From Allomuricauda sp. NBRC 101325 (GTDB taxonomy: Bacteria > Bacteroidota > Bacteroidia > Flavobacteriales > Flavobacteriaceae), in assembly GCF_030268205.1 (NCBI RefSeq), contig NZ_BSQF01000002.1:868001-932000 (forward strand): a DNA stretch of 64,000 nt, read 5' to 3'. Shown in pieces: positions 51,941-61,552 of the stretch. The position numbers were made by a program, and so were the translations under genes. Numbering within the stretch: the first letter of the stretch is position 1; the number at the start of each line of letters is the position of its first letter. The notes below the pieces were generated by a model that saw only the letters and a list, made by a program, of their open reading frames with translations, was not told the DNA's origin and ran no database searches.

Positions 51941-54337
51941 TTATTTTGTTTCATTTTCCAATAGTTGTTCCAAAGAATACATATCCGGTATCAAAACCTG
52001 TCGTGCCTTACTTCCTTCAAAAGGACCCACAATTCCAGCCGCTTCCAATTGATCGATGATCCTGCCGGCCCTGTTGTAGCCCAATTTCAATTTTCGTTGA
52101 ATCAAAGATGCCGAACCTTGTTGCGCAATTACGATGACCTCTGCTGCTTCACGGAACATCGCATCTCTTTCGGAGATATCATTATCAAGACTTGTGCCAG
52201 ATTCCTCGCCAACATATTCTGGCAGTAAATGGGCTTCTGGGTAGGCCCGTTGTGAACCAATATAGTCGGTAATTTTTGATACCTCTGGAGTATCCACAAA
52301 GGCACATTGAATACGGGTTACATCGTTTCCTTGGGTATAGAGCATATCTCCTCGACCGATCAACTGGTCGGCACCCTGCGCATCCAAGATGGTTCTGGAA
52401 TCGATTTTTGAGGTTACCCTAAAGGCAATCCGAGCAGGGAAGTTGGCCTTGATGATACCTGTGATCACATTCACCGATGGTCTCTGGGTGGCAATGATCA
52501 AGTGGATCCCGATGGCTCGGGCCAATTGTGCCAATCTGGCAATAGGGGTTTCCACTTCTTTGCCCGCCGTCATAATTAAATCCGCAAACTCATCGATCAC
52601 CAATACAATGTATGGCAAGAATTTATGTCCGTCGTTGGGGTTTAGTTTTCTGGCCTTGAACTTGGCATTGTACTCCTTTATATTTCGAACCATTGCTGTT
52701 TTCAACAGTTCATATCGGTTGTCCATTTCAATACAAAGGGAGTTCAAAGTATTGATTACCTTGGTATTGTCTGTAATAATGGCATCGTCGGAATCTGGTA
52801 ATTTTGCCAAAAAGTGACGCTCAATTTTATTATAAAGGGTCAATTCCACCTTTTTGGGATCCACAAAAATAAATTTGACCTCTGCAGGGTGCTTTTTGTA
52901 GAGTAGGGAAGTGATCACCGCATTCAATCCCACCGATTTACCCTGACCTGTTGCCCCTGCCATAAGCAAGTGGGGCATTTTGGCAAGATCGACCACAAAG
53001 GTTTCGTTACTGATAGTTTTTCCAAAAGCGATTGGAAGCTCCATTTCCGCTTTTTGGAATTTGTTCGAGGCAATAACCGAACGCATGGAAACCACGGTTG
53101 CATTTTTGTTGGGTACCTCGATACCTACCGTTCCCTTTCCTGGGATTGGGGCAATAATACGAATACCCAATGCTGCCAATGAAAGGGCTATATCGTCTTC
53201 AAGGTTTTTGATTTTGGAAATACGGATACCCGCTTCCGGAACAATTTCATACAAAGTGACTGTTGGTCCAATGGTCGCTTTAATTTGGGCGATACCTATT
53301 TTGTAGTTCTTGAGTGTACTGACAATTCTGTTCTTGTTTTCTTCAAGTTCTTCTTGGTTGATGGTAATGCCACCACTTGCGCCGTGTGCATCCAAAAGGT
53401 CCAAAGGAGGGAATTTATAGTTGCCCAATTCCAATTTAGGGTCGAACTCACCAAAATCTTGTACCAATTTGGCAGCTTTGGCATCTGTTTCTTCCTCAAC
53501 GGTCGATGCCTCGACCTTTAGGTCGATATCGGACTCCTCTTCTTCGGGAATGTTGACGTCCAAACCAGCTTCGCTCTGCAAAGGCGGGATATCTTTTTTA
53601 TGGGTATAGGTGTCTATTTTCTCAGGAACACTGTCCTCCATACTGAGTTCAATGCTGCCTTCATCCTCCAAATCAGCTAAATTCTCCAACGAATCATTTT
53701 CAAAGGTTGATGGTGTTTTAAAATCAGCTTTTATTTTCTGTTTCTGACTTTTAAAGAAATTAGCAAAGCCTTCCGGGGTAAAGTTGAACAATCTTACCAA
53801 AATCACCATCAAAACAAAAAGCAAGATCAAGAAAACCCCGATTTTCCCTGTGTAGTCCTGAAGGAAATCATTCATTTCGAAACCGATCAAACCTCCTAAG
53901 AGTGGATAGCTGGAAGCGAAAAACCCCAGTGCAATGGAACCCCAAATAACCCCAATGAGTCCCCAGATCCATTTACCGACCAATCCTTTCAGTTCCAATC
54001 CTAAAAAAAGGTATAGCCCGGTAACGGCCAAAAGCAAAGGGAATGCAAAGGAGGCCAATCCGAACCCTTGGTACATAAAAAAATGACTGACACTGGCCCC
54101 AAACTTGTTCAAAAGGTTGCTGGCCTCAGCATTTCTATTTGCAAATTCAGATAAGAGACTTTGATCGTCCTGCCAAGTAAAATAGAAGGACAAAAAAGAG
54201 AAGACCAGCGCAATGCTCAGTACAATCAAAAGGCTACCAAAGATGATTTTGTTCTGCTTGGAAGGTTTTAAAGAAAACTTCTTTTTAGCAGTGGCTGTAC
54301 TTTTTGATTTTGATTTGGTTCTTTTTTTTGCCATCAA
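51941..54337 (-). CDS. ftsK: FtsK/SpoIIIE DNA translocase
   Basis: 798 residues. Four N-terminal membrane helices (residues about 30-200), an acidic linker, then the motor: Walker A in MLMAGATGQGKSVGLNAVIT near residue 460, Walker B in YIVLVIDEFADLIM, and the ATPase core motif LIIATQRPSVNVITGIIKAN. The C-terminal gamma domain, beginning GSASLIQRKLKLGYNRAGRI, reads the chromosome polarity sequences. It couples chromosome segregation to division. Size is normal for Bacteroidota. Confidence 0.95.
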   Translation of the reverse strand: MMAKKRTKSKSKSTATAKKKFSLKPSKQNKIIFGSLLIVLSIALVFSFLSFYFTWQDDQSLLSEFANRNAEASNLLNKFGASVSHFFMYQGFGLASFAFPLLLAVTGLYLFLGLELKGLVGKWIWGLIGVIWGSIALGFFASSYPLLGGLIGFEMNDFLQDYTGKIGVFLILLFVLMVILVRLFNFTPEGFANFFKSQKQKIKADFKTPSTFENDSLENLADLEDEGSIELSMEDSVPEKIDTYTHKKDIPPLQSEAGLDVNIPEEEESDIDLKVEASTVEEETDAKAAKLVQDFGEFDPKLELGNYKFPPLDLLDAHGASGGITINQEELEENKNRIVSTLKNYKIGIAQIKATIGPTVTLYEIVPEAGIRISKIKNLEDDIALSLAALGIRIIAPIPGKGTVGIEVPNKNATVVSMRSVIASNKFQKAEMELPIAFGKTISNETFVVDLAKMPHLLMAGATGQGKSVGLNAVITSLLYKKHPAEVKFIFVDPKKVELTLYNKIERHFLAKLPDSDDAIITDNTKVINTLNSLCIEMDNRYELLKTAMVRNIKEYNAKFKARKLNPNDGHKFLPYIVLVIDEFADLIMTAGKEVETPIARLAQLARAIGIHLIIATQRPSVNVITGIIKANFPARIAFRVTSKIDSRTILDAQGADQLIGRGDMLYTQGNDVTRIQCAFVDTPEVSKITDYIGSQRAYPEAHLLPEYVGEESGTSLDNDISERDAMFREAAEVIVIAQQGSASLIQRKLKLGYNRAGRIIDQLEAAGIVGPFEGSKARQVLIPDMYSLEQLLENETK

Positions 54338-54396
54338 TTGTTGTTAAGCGGGGCTAAGTTACAAATTTACGTTGCTACTCTGGGTCTTGGATTTTA

Positions 54397-54762
54397 CTAA
54401 AAGATTTTTGGGATATAGATGATCAAGCCAATAATACTGGCTATGACCGATACGATCATTACCGCTCCTGCAGAAATATCCTTGATCAATCCAATTTTTG
54501 GGTCGTGATCTGGCTGCACATAGTCGCATACTTTTTCAATGGCCGTGTTCAATCCTTCCACACCCATTACCAAACCGATGGCAAAGAGTTGAAAGATCCA
54601 TTCGGCATTCGAAATTTCAAAATAAAATCCTGCAGCGGTCATGATCAAAGCAATCACAAACTGAATCTGTATGCTGGATTCCGTGCGGATTAAAATGAAC
54701 ATGCCCTTTAGGGCATATCCCACACTTTTTATCCGATTCTGTAAAAAAGATTCTTTGGACAT
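54397..54762 (-). CDS. dgkA: Diacylglycerol kinase (DgkA type)
   Basis: 121 residues from the ATG at 54762. An ATG at 54837 is in frame, but the extra 25 residues fall in the terminator of the upstream operon. Three membrane helices and the motif GLVMGVEGLNTAIEKVCDYV with the catalytic Glu, plus KDISAGAV, are typical of DgkA and undecaprenol kinases. It phosphorylates a lipid alcohol in the inner membrane. It precedes ftsK on the same strand. Confidence 0.88.
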   Translation of the reverse strand: MSKESFLQNRIKSVGYALKGMFILIRTESSIQIQFVIALIMTAAGFYFEISNAEWIFQLFAIGLVMGVEGLNTAIEKVCDYVQPDHDPKIGLIKDISAGAVMIVSVIASIIGLIIYIPKIF

Positions 54763-54835
54763 TAAGAATGCTTCAACGGTGTTTTTTGAATGGTTGCGAC
54801 GCTCCTTTGGAGCAGGTTCGGTGTCAAAAATACTC

Positions 54836-54876
54836 AAAAAAAAACCTTCCCAAAGTCAATTTCGGAAAGGTTCTTT
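54836..54876 (-). terminator. Terminator of the peroxiredoxin/thioredoxin operon
   Basis: On the minus strand AACCTTTCC and GGGAAGGTT form an imperfect stem followed by nine T. It lies 23 bp after the DUF6952 stop. Confidence 0.7.
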
Positions 54877-54898
54877 AAAGTTATTTACAATGTATATG

Positions 54899-55156
54899 TT
54901 ACTTGTCGATGGAGCCCAAAACTCTAGACATGAAACCATTGAGGGCTTCTTTTTTTGGAGTTCCGTTTTTGATTTCGCCGAACACTTCCAAAGCGCCATA
55001 CAGATTGGAAATCAATTCTCCTATCATGTCCAGTTCTTCATCCTTTAAGCTTGCCACTTCGCAAATACTTTCCAAAGTGTCGGCCGTTTCCTGAAGGTAG
55101 TCCTCATCGTGCTCTTCGGCAAAATTGACCAGTTGTTTAATTATGGGCAACTTCAT
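54899..55156 (-). CDS. DUF6952 family small protein
   Basis: An 85-residue acidic helical protein. IKQLVNFAEEHDEDYLQETA and the remaining helices match what I recall as DUF6952, usually next to a thioredoxin gene in Flavobacteria. It overlaps the thioredoxin-like gene by 20 bp and ends the redox operon. Function unknown, probably linked to redox homeostasis by context. Confidence 0.72.
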   Translation of the reverse strand: MKLPIIKQLVNFAEEHDEDYLQETADTLESICEVASLKDEELDMIGELISNLYGALEVFGEIKNGTPKKEALNGFMSRVLGSIDK

Positions 55157-55451
55157 TGATCAAGTCTTTTAGAACATCATATTTATTGGTCTGAACCTGA
55201 TTTTTCAAAGCTCCTTTTGAAAATGCGGCGAAAGTGGGCAAGTTATCCACATTGGCCAGTTTTCTGGATTCAGGGAACTTTTCAGCATCGACCATAACAA
55301 AGGTAATGTTCTCGTTCAGTGTAGCTTCTTTTTTAAACTTGGGCTTCATGATCCTACAGTTTCCGCACCAAGATGCGCTGTACTGAACCACTACATTGTC
55401 ATTGCTGGCAATGACTTCGCTCAAGTTGTCTTTTTCCAATTCTACAACCAT
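55137..55451 (-). CDS. Thioredoxin-family protein
   Basis: 104 residues, one thioredoxin domain with YSASWCGNCRIMKPKFKKEA (WCGNC in place of the usual WCGPC) near residues 28-32. Later comes the cis-proline loop region DNLPTFAAFSKG. It lies 6 bp after the peroxiredoxin gene and probably reduces it. Confidence 0.88.
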   Translation of the reverse strand: MVVELEKDNLSEVIASNDNVVVQYSASWCGNCRIMKPKFKKEATLNENITFVMVDAEKFPESRKLANVDNLPTFAAFSKGALKNQVQTNKYDVLKDLINEVAHN

Positions 55452-55457
55452 GACAAC

Positions 55458-56102
55458 TTAGTTTACGTGGTTGGCCAAATATTCAGAAACACCAGCTCTA
55501 TCGGCATTCATGGCTTCTTTTCCTTCTTCCCAGTTTGCTGGACAAACCTCGCCTTTTTCCTGAACGTGGGTAAAGGCATCCACTAAACGCAAAAATTCTT
55601 TTACGTTTCTTCCCAATGGCATATGGTTAATACTCTCGTGGAACACAGTTCCCTCTTCATCTATCAAATAGGTGGCTCTATAGGTTACATTGTCGCCTTC
55701 GACCAACATGGTATTGGTTTCTTCGTTGTATTCCTCTTTCATGATATCCAAAATACCCAAGGCAGTTGCCAAGTTTCGATTGCTATCAGAAACGATAGGG
55801 TAGGTCACGCCTTCAATGCCACCGTTGTCCTTTGCAGTGCTCAACCAGGCAAAATGTACTTCAGCAGTATCACAAGAAGCTCCGATTACAATGGTGTTTC
55901 TTTTTTCAAATTCAGCTAAGTTTTGTTGGAAAGCGAATAGCTCGGTTGGGCAAACAAAAGTGAAATCTTTTGGGTACCAGAACAACAAAACTTTCTTGTT
56001 TTCGGCTTTGGCTTTCTCTAAAATGTTGATTTTGAAAGTGTCGCCCAATTCGTCGATGGCGTTTACTTCAAGGTTTGGAAATTTTCTTCCTACTAAAGTC
56101 AT
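55458..56102 (-). CDS. 2-Cys peroxiredoxin (AhpC/TSA)
   Basis: 214 residues. The peroxidatic Cys is in WYPKDFTFVCPTELFAFQ near residue 52. The resolving Cys is in EKGEVCPANWEEG near residue 187. It reduces hydrogen and organic peroxides using the thioredoxin-like protein encoded next. First gene of the three-gene operon. Confidence 0.93.
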   Translation of the reverse strand: MTLVGRKFPNLEVNAIDELGDTFKINILEKAKAENKKVLLFWYPKDFTFVCPTELFAFQQNLAEFEKRNTIVIGASCDTAEVHFAWLSTAKDNGGIEGVTYPIVSDSNRNLATALGILDIMKEEYNEETNTMLVEGDNVTYRATYLIDEEGTVFHESINHMPLGRNVKEFLRLVDAFTHVQEKGEVCPANWEEGKEAMNADRAGVSEYLANHVN

Positions 56103-56309
56103 TTATTGGATTTTTTAATGAATTCGAGCTGCAAAAATAGCACGGATCCACGGCTTTCAAACCCATAAAAATTAGTTTTTCCTATAACTATATAAGTTAA
56201 AACTATGATACAAAAAAGTGTTGTGAATTTTGAGGTAGCGCTAAAATTGAGCCACGATTTTTGCCAATATCACAAAGAAATCCAATCCTTTAAAAAAGTT
56301 GTTGAAAAC

Positions 56310-57800
56310 TTATTCTGAAGTGGAGGTAGTCAATTGTTTGATCTTGATGTGCAGGGCGGCAAATAGCAAGGTCATGAACGGACTTAACCAGTTAAAAACG
56401 GCATAAATGCCATATTCTGCCACTCCCACGCCAAGGACACCACTATGGTAAGCACCACAAGTGTTCCAAGGTACCAAAACTGATGTTACCGTTCCTGAAT
56501 CCTCCAAAGATCTACTCAAGTTTTCAGGAGCCAAGCCACGATCTTTGTATGCTTTGGCAAACATTTTCCCAGGAACCACAATGGCCAAATATTGATCGGA
56601 GGCGGTCACATTCAAAGCCAAACAGCTTCCCACGGTGCTGGCAAACAAACCAAAAGTTGTCTTGGCCATTTTCAGTAGGGATTCCGTAATGCGTTCCAAA
56701 GCGCCGATTCCATCCATAATGCCACCGAACACCATTGCACAGACTATCAACCATATGGTACCCAACATGCCAGACATTCCTCCCGAAGAAAATAAATCGT
56801 TCAATGCAGGGTCGCTGGTTGCAATTTCGGTATCCACCGTGATGGCATTTAAGATTCCCTTATAGGCTGTTTCAAAAGTAAGTTCTGTTCCACCACCAAT
56901 GGCAGCAATGATTTCGGGTTGAAAAATCAAAGCAAATACCCCAGCAAGTAATGTTCCTATTAATAGGGCCAGTAAAGGTGGTGCCTTTTTTACGATAAGT
57001 CCAATTACCACTAAAGGCACTATAAACAACCATGCATTAATATTAAAGGTAGCACCGATATTAGTTAAAATGGAGCTTGTGTCCGCTTCCCCAGAAGTGT
57101 CAATAGTGAAGCCTAATATGATAAACACAATTAGTGTGACCGCTATGGTAGGAATAGTGGTGTAGGCCATATATCGGATATGGGAAAACAAATCACCTCC
57201 AGCCATCGCAGGTGCCAAATTGGTCGTGTCACTTAATGGAGACATTTTATCCCCAAAATAGGCACCAGAAAGTACCGCACCAGCAGTCATACCCAAAGAA
57301 ATGTCCAAAGCATCGCCAATACCAATCAGTGCTATACCAACGGTTGCCGCCGTGGTCCAGCTACTTCCTGTTGCCACGGAAATAATGGCACAAATAACAA
57401 CACAGGCCGCCAAGAAAATGGTTGGATTCAATATTTGAAGCCCATAATAGATCATGGCAGGGATGATTCCGCTTACCAGCCACGTACCTGAAAGTGCGCC
57501 CACCATCAAAAGAATCAACAAAGCACCTGTGGTCGATTTTACATTTTCGGCCACCTCGTCTATCATCTGTTGGTAGGATACCTTATTGAAGAACCCAACA
57601 ATGGCTGCGACGGCACCTCCCATTAAAAGGATAAACTGATTGGAACCGCTTAGGGCATCGTCGCCAAAAACAAACACATTGTACGCCAGCATGGCCACTA
57701 AGGCAAATACGGGTATCAATGCTTCTGTTATGGATAAATTTTTGTTTTCTACAATATGTTCGTCTTCCCTAAAGTTTGATTGCTCTGCTTTGTTTGGCAT
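56310..57800 (-). CDS. nhaC: NhaC-family Na+/H+ antiporter
   Basis: 496 residues with about twelve membrane helices. SGAYFGDKMSPLSDTTNLAP near residue 182 and LIVCAMVFGGIMDGIGALER are conserved NhaC features, followed by VTASDQYLAIVVPGKMF and WNTCGAYHSGVLGVG. It would exchange sodium for protons, in keeping with a marine lifestyle. It stands alone on the minus strand. Confidence 0.9.
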   Translation of the reverse strand: MPNKAEQSNFREDEHIVENKNLSITEALIPVFALVAMLAYNVFVFGDDALSGSNQFILLMGGAVAAIVGFFNKVSYQQMIDEVAENVKSTTGALLILLMVGALSGTWLVSGIIPAMIYYGLQILNPTIFLAACVVICAIISVATGSSWTTAATVGIALIGIGDALDISLGMTAGAVLSGAYFGDKMSPLSDTTNLAPAMAGGDLFSHIRYMAYTTIPTIAVTLIVFIILGFTIDTSGEADTSSILTNIGATFNINAWLFIVPLVVIGLIVKKAPPLLALLIGTLLAGVFALIFQPEIIAAIGGGTELTFETAYKGILNAITVDTEIATSDPALNDLFSSGGMSGMLGTIWLIVCAMVFGGIMDGIGALERITESLLKMAKTTFGLFASTVGSCLALNVTASDQYLAIVVPGKMFAKAYKDRGLAPENLSRSLEDSGTVTSVLVPWNTCGAYHSGVLGVGVAEYGIYAVFNWLSPFMTLLFAALHIKIKQLTTSTSE

Positions 57801-57870
57801 TTGGTCTGAGTTTGTTAAGAGGTAATATTACGATTTTGCCCCTTGTTCTGCAAGCCAAGCCTGATTTGGA

Positions 57871-59091
57871 TTAGGCCAAAGAAGGGTCGGAGGTTAAAAT
57901 TTCCAATTGTTCCATGCAATTGCGCATGGCCAAATAAGTTTTGTGAATGTCGTTGTCCAACCCAATGGAAAAACGAATAAGTCCTTGTGATAGACCCAAT
58001 TCCTTTTGTTCTTCTTCTGGGATTTCGGAAGATGTGGACGTTCCCGATGCGCTGAACAATGTTTTGTAAAAACCAAGACTCACTGCCAAATAGCCCAATT
58101 TTTCTTTTTGCATGAGTTCCATCAAGGCATTGGCATTTTCCAAAGTACCCACATCCATGGTAAGCATGCCGCCAAAACCAAATTCATGATTCATGATCTG
58201 TTTCATCAATTCATGTTGTGGATGACTTTTTAATCCGGGGTAAACAACTTTCAACCCATCTTTTTCAAATTGTTCTGCCAAATAATGGGCATTTTCACTG
58301 TGTTTTTTGATTCTGATGTGAAGTGTGCGCATGTTTTTGAGGATGGATGCAGCACGTAAACTATCCAAGGTGCTTCCCAATAGCATTCCAGCACCACTAT
58401 TTACATCTTTTAGACTCAAACAGAAATTAGAAGTGCCACAAACGGCTCCCGCAACACAATCGCTGGTTCCGTTGATGAATTTGGTCAAACTATGGATCAC
58501 CACATCGGCTCCCAATTGGGCAGCGTTGATGTTTAATGGGGAGAAGGTATTGTCGACCACCATGGCAATCAAATTTTTCTGAGCGATTTTAGATAAAGCG
58601 GGAATGTCCGCAATTTCCAATAAGGGATTGCTCACTGCTTCACAATAGATCATGCGGGTTCTTGGGTTGATGGATTCCCGAACTTCTTGAAGGTTGGTGA
58701 TATCAACAAAGGACACGGAGATATTGAATTTTTTCACAAAGTTCTTCAAGAACGCATAAGTACCTCCATAAATGGTTCTGCTGCAAACAATATGGTCTCC
58801 AGCATCACACAACTGAAAAATCACAGAAGTAATGGCCCCCATTCCGCTGGCATACACATTGGCAGATTCGGTGCCTTCCAATTGCGCCATGGCTTCCCCT
58901 AAATATAGGTTCGAAGGGGAGGAGTGCCTACTGTATAGATAACAACCTTCGGTATTTCCCTCAAAGGTGTCGAACATGGTCTTTGCCGTAAGGAAAGTAT
59001 AGGTTGATGAGTCTGAAATTGAAGGATTTACACCTCCAAATTCGCCAAAGTATTGAAGGTCTTGAATATGATCGGATGCTTTATAATTCAT
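57871..59091 (-). CDS. Trans-sulfuration PLP enzyme (methionine gamma-lyase/cystathionine type)
   Basis: 406 residues. YASGMGAITSVIFQLCDAGD, NTFSPLNINAAQLGADVVIH and the PLP lysine in HSLTKFINGTSDCVAGAVCG near residue 210 are typical of the Cys/Met metabolism family. The N-terminal region GCYLYSRHSSPSNLYLGEAM is also conserved. Lyase versus synthase activity cannot be decided by eye. It is divergent from an Lrp/AsnC regulator gene, which probably controls it. Confidence 0.88.
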   Translation of the reverse strand: MNYKASDHIQDLQYFGEFGGVNPSISDSSTYTFLTAKTMFDTFEGNTEGCYLYSRHSSPSNLYLGEAMAQLEGTESANVYASGMGAITSVIFQLCDAGDHIVCSRTIYGGTYAFLKNFVKKFNISVSFVDITNLQEVRESINPRTRMIYCEAVSNPLLEIADIPALSKIAQKNLIAMVVDNTFSPLNINAAQLGADVVIHSLTKFINGTSDCVAGAVCGTSNFCLSLKDVNSGAGMLLGSTLDSLRAASILKNMRTLHIRIKKHSENAHYLAEQFEKDGLKVVYPGLKSHPQHELMKQIMNHEFGFGGMLTMDVGTLENANALMELMQKEKLGYLAVSLGFYKTLFSASGTSTSSEIPEEEQKELGLSQGLIRFSIGLDNDIHKTYLAMRNCMEQLEILTSDPSLA

Positions 59092-59241
59092 GATGTAATA
59101 TTTTTAATAAAAATATCATAAATTAGATTAAAGTTCAATAGAAGTAATATAAATTAGAATATTATTCAATATATATTATATTTATAGAATATTGGTCTAA
59201 AAAGTATAGAATAATTATTGGTCCATAGATAAATCGTCGGT

Positions 59242-59700
59242 ATGAAATTGGATGAACTAGATAAAAAGCTGCTGAATTTATTGCAAGAAGACAGTAAGAA
59301 AACCACCAAACAATATGCAGATGCTTTGGATTTGTCCAAAACTGCAGTATATGAACGCATCCGTAGGTTGGAACGCAACGGTGTGATTACAAAATATACG
59401 GCACTTGTAAATAAAGAAAAGGTAGGGCGAGATTTTACTGTGTTGTGTCATGTGCGACTAGCGCAGCACACCAAAGAAAATGTTTTGAAGTTCGAAAAGG
59501 AAGTACTTCAACTTGAAGAGGTTTCGGAATGTTTTCATGTGGGAGGGGATTATGATTACATTTTAAAAATAAATGTGGAGGACATGAAGAGTTATCGGGA
59601 GTTTATGATCACCAAACTAACGGCAATCAGCAATATTGGGAATACGCAAAGCTCCTTTGTGATCAATGAGGTAAAGAATAGTCCTTCGATACATATTTAA
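59242..59700 (+). CDS. Lrp/AsnC-family transcriptional regulator
   Basis: 152 residues. The N-terminal helix-turn-helix (LDKKLLNLLQEDSKKTTKQY then LDLSKTAVYERIRRLERNGV) is followed by a RAM ligand domain (CHVRLAQHTKEN, CFHVGGDYDYILKINVED). It is divergent from the trans-sulfuration enzyme, with about 150 AT-rich bp between, so it probably responds to an amino acid such as methionine. Confidence 0.9.
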   Translation: MKLDELDKKLLNLLQEDSKKTTKQYADALDLSKTAVYERIRRLERNGVITKYTALVNKEKVGRDFTVLCHVRLAQHTKENVLKFEKEVLQLEEVSECFHVGGDYDYILKINVEDMKSYREFMITKLTAISNIGNTQSSFVINEVKNSPSIHI

Positions 59701-60050
59701 GTTCAAATTCAAGCTCAAGTTCAAAAAAGTTCGGTCAACTTTTGAACGAATTCGATTTTAAACAATTCACAATAACCAATCAGCAATTTCTAGTAAGCCA
59801 ACCTCATTTCACTTAACCCTTAACCCTCAACCTTTACCCTGCCTGCACTTGCAAACAAATTCCCTTCGCCACCGCTCAGGGAGCCAGGCTAATCCAAATT
59901 GCACCAATCTAAAAATCCAACAATCCAATAATCCTGTTTACCCGCCCTTTTCTCACAGATTTGGTTGGTACTGTCCCGAAAAACATTCGTATTTTTACAG
60001 CTGTTTTATGATTACAGCCAAAAAGAATATATCCTTTCAAATAATACAAT
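59701..60050. other. Intergenic region with short tandem-like motifs
   Basis: 350 bp with no gene. It begins with repeated TTCAA-type units (TTCAAATTCAAGCTCAAGTT) and later contains TTAACCCTTAACCC. The end must carry the lpdA promoter. Confidence 0.5.
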
Positions 60051-61454
60051 ATGAATCAATATGATGTAGCCATTATTGGCTCCGGTCCCGGAGGCTATGT
60101 GGCGGCCATTAGATGTGCCCAATTGGGAATGAAAACCGCAATCATTGAAAAGTACTCTACACTAGGCGGAACTTGCCTTAACGTAGGTTGTATTCCATCC
60201 AAAGCGCTTTTGGACTCATCACACCATTACGAAGATGCCGTAAAGCATTTTGAAGAACACGGAATTGAAATTCCAGGCGAGATAAAAGTAAACTTGGAAC
60301 AAATGATTGCCCGTAAGCAAAGCGTTGTGGATCAGACCACAAAGGGCATCGAGTTCTTGATGAGCAAAAATAAAATCGATGTGTATCAGGGTGTTGGTAG
60401 TTTTAAGGATGCCACCCATGTTAACATTACAAAAGAGGATGGTGAAGAGACCATTGAAGCAAAAAACATCATCATTGCCACAGGTTCAAAACCATCATCA
60501 CTTCCTTTTATCAATATCGATAAAGAAAGAATCATTACTTCAACCGAAGCCTTAAAATTAAAGGAGATTCCCAAACACTTGATCGTTATCGGTGGTGGTG
60601 TTATCGGATTGGAATTGGGCCAGGTATACAAGCGCTTGGGCGCAGAGGTTTCTGTGGTTGAGTTTATGGATCGTATTATCCCTGGAATGGATGGTGCGCT
60701 TTCCAAAGAGTTGGCCAAGGTGATGAAAAAACAAAAAGTATCCTTGAACCTTTCCCACAAAGTAAAATCTGTGGAGCGTAAAGGGGATGAAGTCATTGTA
60801 AAAGCAGATGACAAAAAAGGAAACGAAATAACCCTTACCGGAGACTACTGTTTGGTAAGTGTGGGCCGTAAACCTTATACCGAAGGTTTGAATGCCGAAG
60901 CAGCTGGTGTTAAATTGGATGACAGGGGTAGAGTAGAGGTAAATGGACACCTACAGACCAATGTATCCAATATTTATGCTATTGGAGATGTGGTAAAAGG
61001 GGCTATGTTGGCCCACAAAGCTGAGGAAGAAGGTACATTGGTTGCCGAAATCTTGGCAGGACAAAAACCACATATTGACTACAATTTGATTCCTGGTGTA
61101 GTGTACACCTGGCCAGAAGTTGCTGCCGTAGGTAAAACCGAGGAGCAATTGAAGGAAGAAGGTGTGGAGTACAAAGTTGGACAATTCCCAATGCGTGCCT
61201 TGGGTAGAGCTCGTGCAAGTATGGATATTGACGGTTTCGTAAAAATCCTTGCAGATAAAAAAACCGACGAGGTATTGGGCATTCATATGATCGGTGCTCG
61301 TTGTGCCGATTTGATTGCCGAAGGAGTTACAGCCATGGAGTTTAGAGCTTCCGCCGAAGACATTTCACGCATGAGCCATGCGCACCCAACTTTTGCAGAA
61401 GCTGTAAAAGAAGCTGCATTGGCCGCTACGGACGATAGGGCATTGCATATTTAA
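60051..61454 (+). CDS. lpdA: Dihydrolipoyl dehydrogenase
   Basis: 467 residues. FAD motif VAIIGSGPGGYVAAIRCAQL, redox disulfide GGTCLNVGCIPSKALL (Cys near 43 and 48), NAD motif VIGGGVIGLELGQVYKRLG near residue 180 and the C-terminal His/Glu region AHPTFAEAVKEAAL. It reoxidises lipoamide in 2-oxoacid dehydrogenase complexes and the glycine cleavage system. Full length; no other complex subunit in the window. Confidence 0.96.
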   Translation: MNQYDVAIIGSGPGGYVAAIRCAQLGMKTAIIEKYSTLGGTCLNVGCIPSKALLDSSHHYEDAVKHFEEHGIEIPGEIKVNLEQMIARKQSVVDQTTKGIEFLMSKNKIDVYQGVGSFKDATHVNITKEDGEETIEAKNIIIATGSKPSSLPFINIDKERIITSTEALKLKEIPKHLIVIGGGVIGLELGQVYKRLGAEVSVVEFMDRIIPGMDGALSKELAKVMKKQKVSLNLSHKVKSVERKGDEVIVKADDKKGNEITLTGDYCLVSVGRKPYTEGLNAEAAGVKLDDRGRVEVNGHLQTNVSNIYAIGDVVKGAMLAHKAEEEGTLVAEILAGQKPHIDYNLIPGVVYTWPEVAAVGKTEEQLKEEGVEYKVGQFPMRALGRARASMDIDGFVKILADKKTDEVLGIHMIGARCADLIAEGVTAMEFRASAEDISRMSHAHPTFAEAVKEAALAATDDRALHI

Positions 61455-61552
61455 CGAATTTCGTCAATTGAAATGGGGCATCCATCAATTGGGTGGTCTA
61501 CAGGATATTATTTTCATCCACTTTTACACTGATTTTTATAAAATAGATTTCA

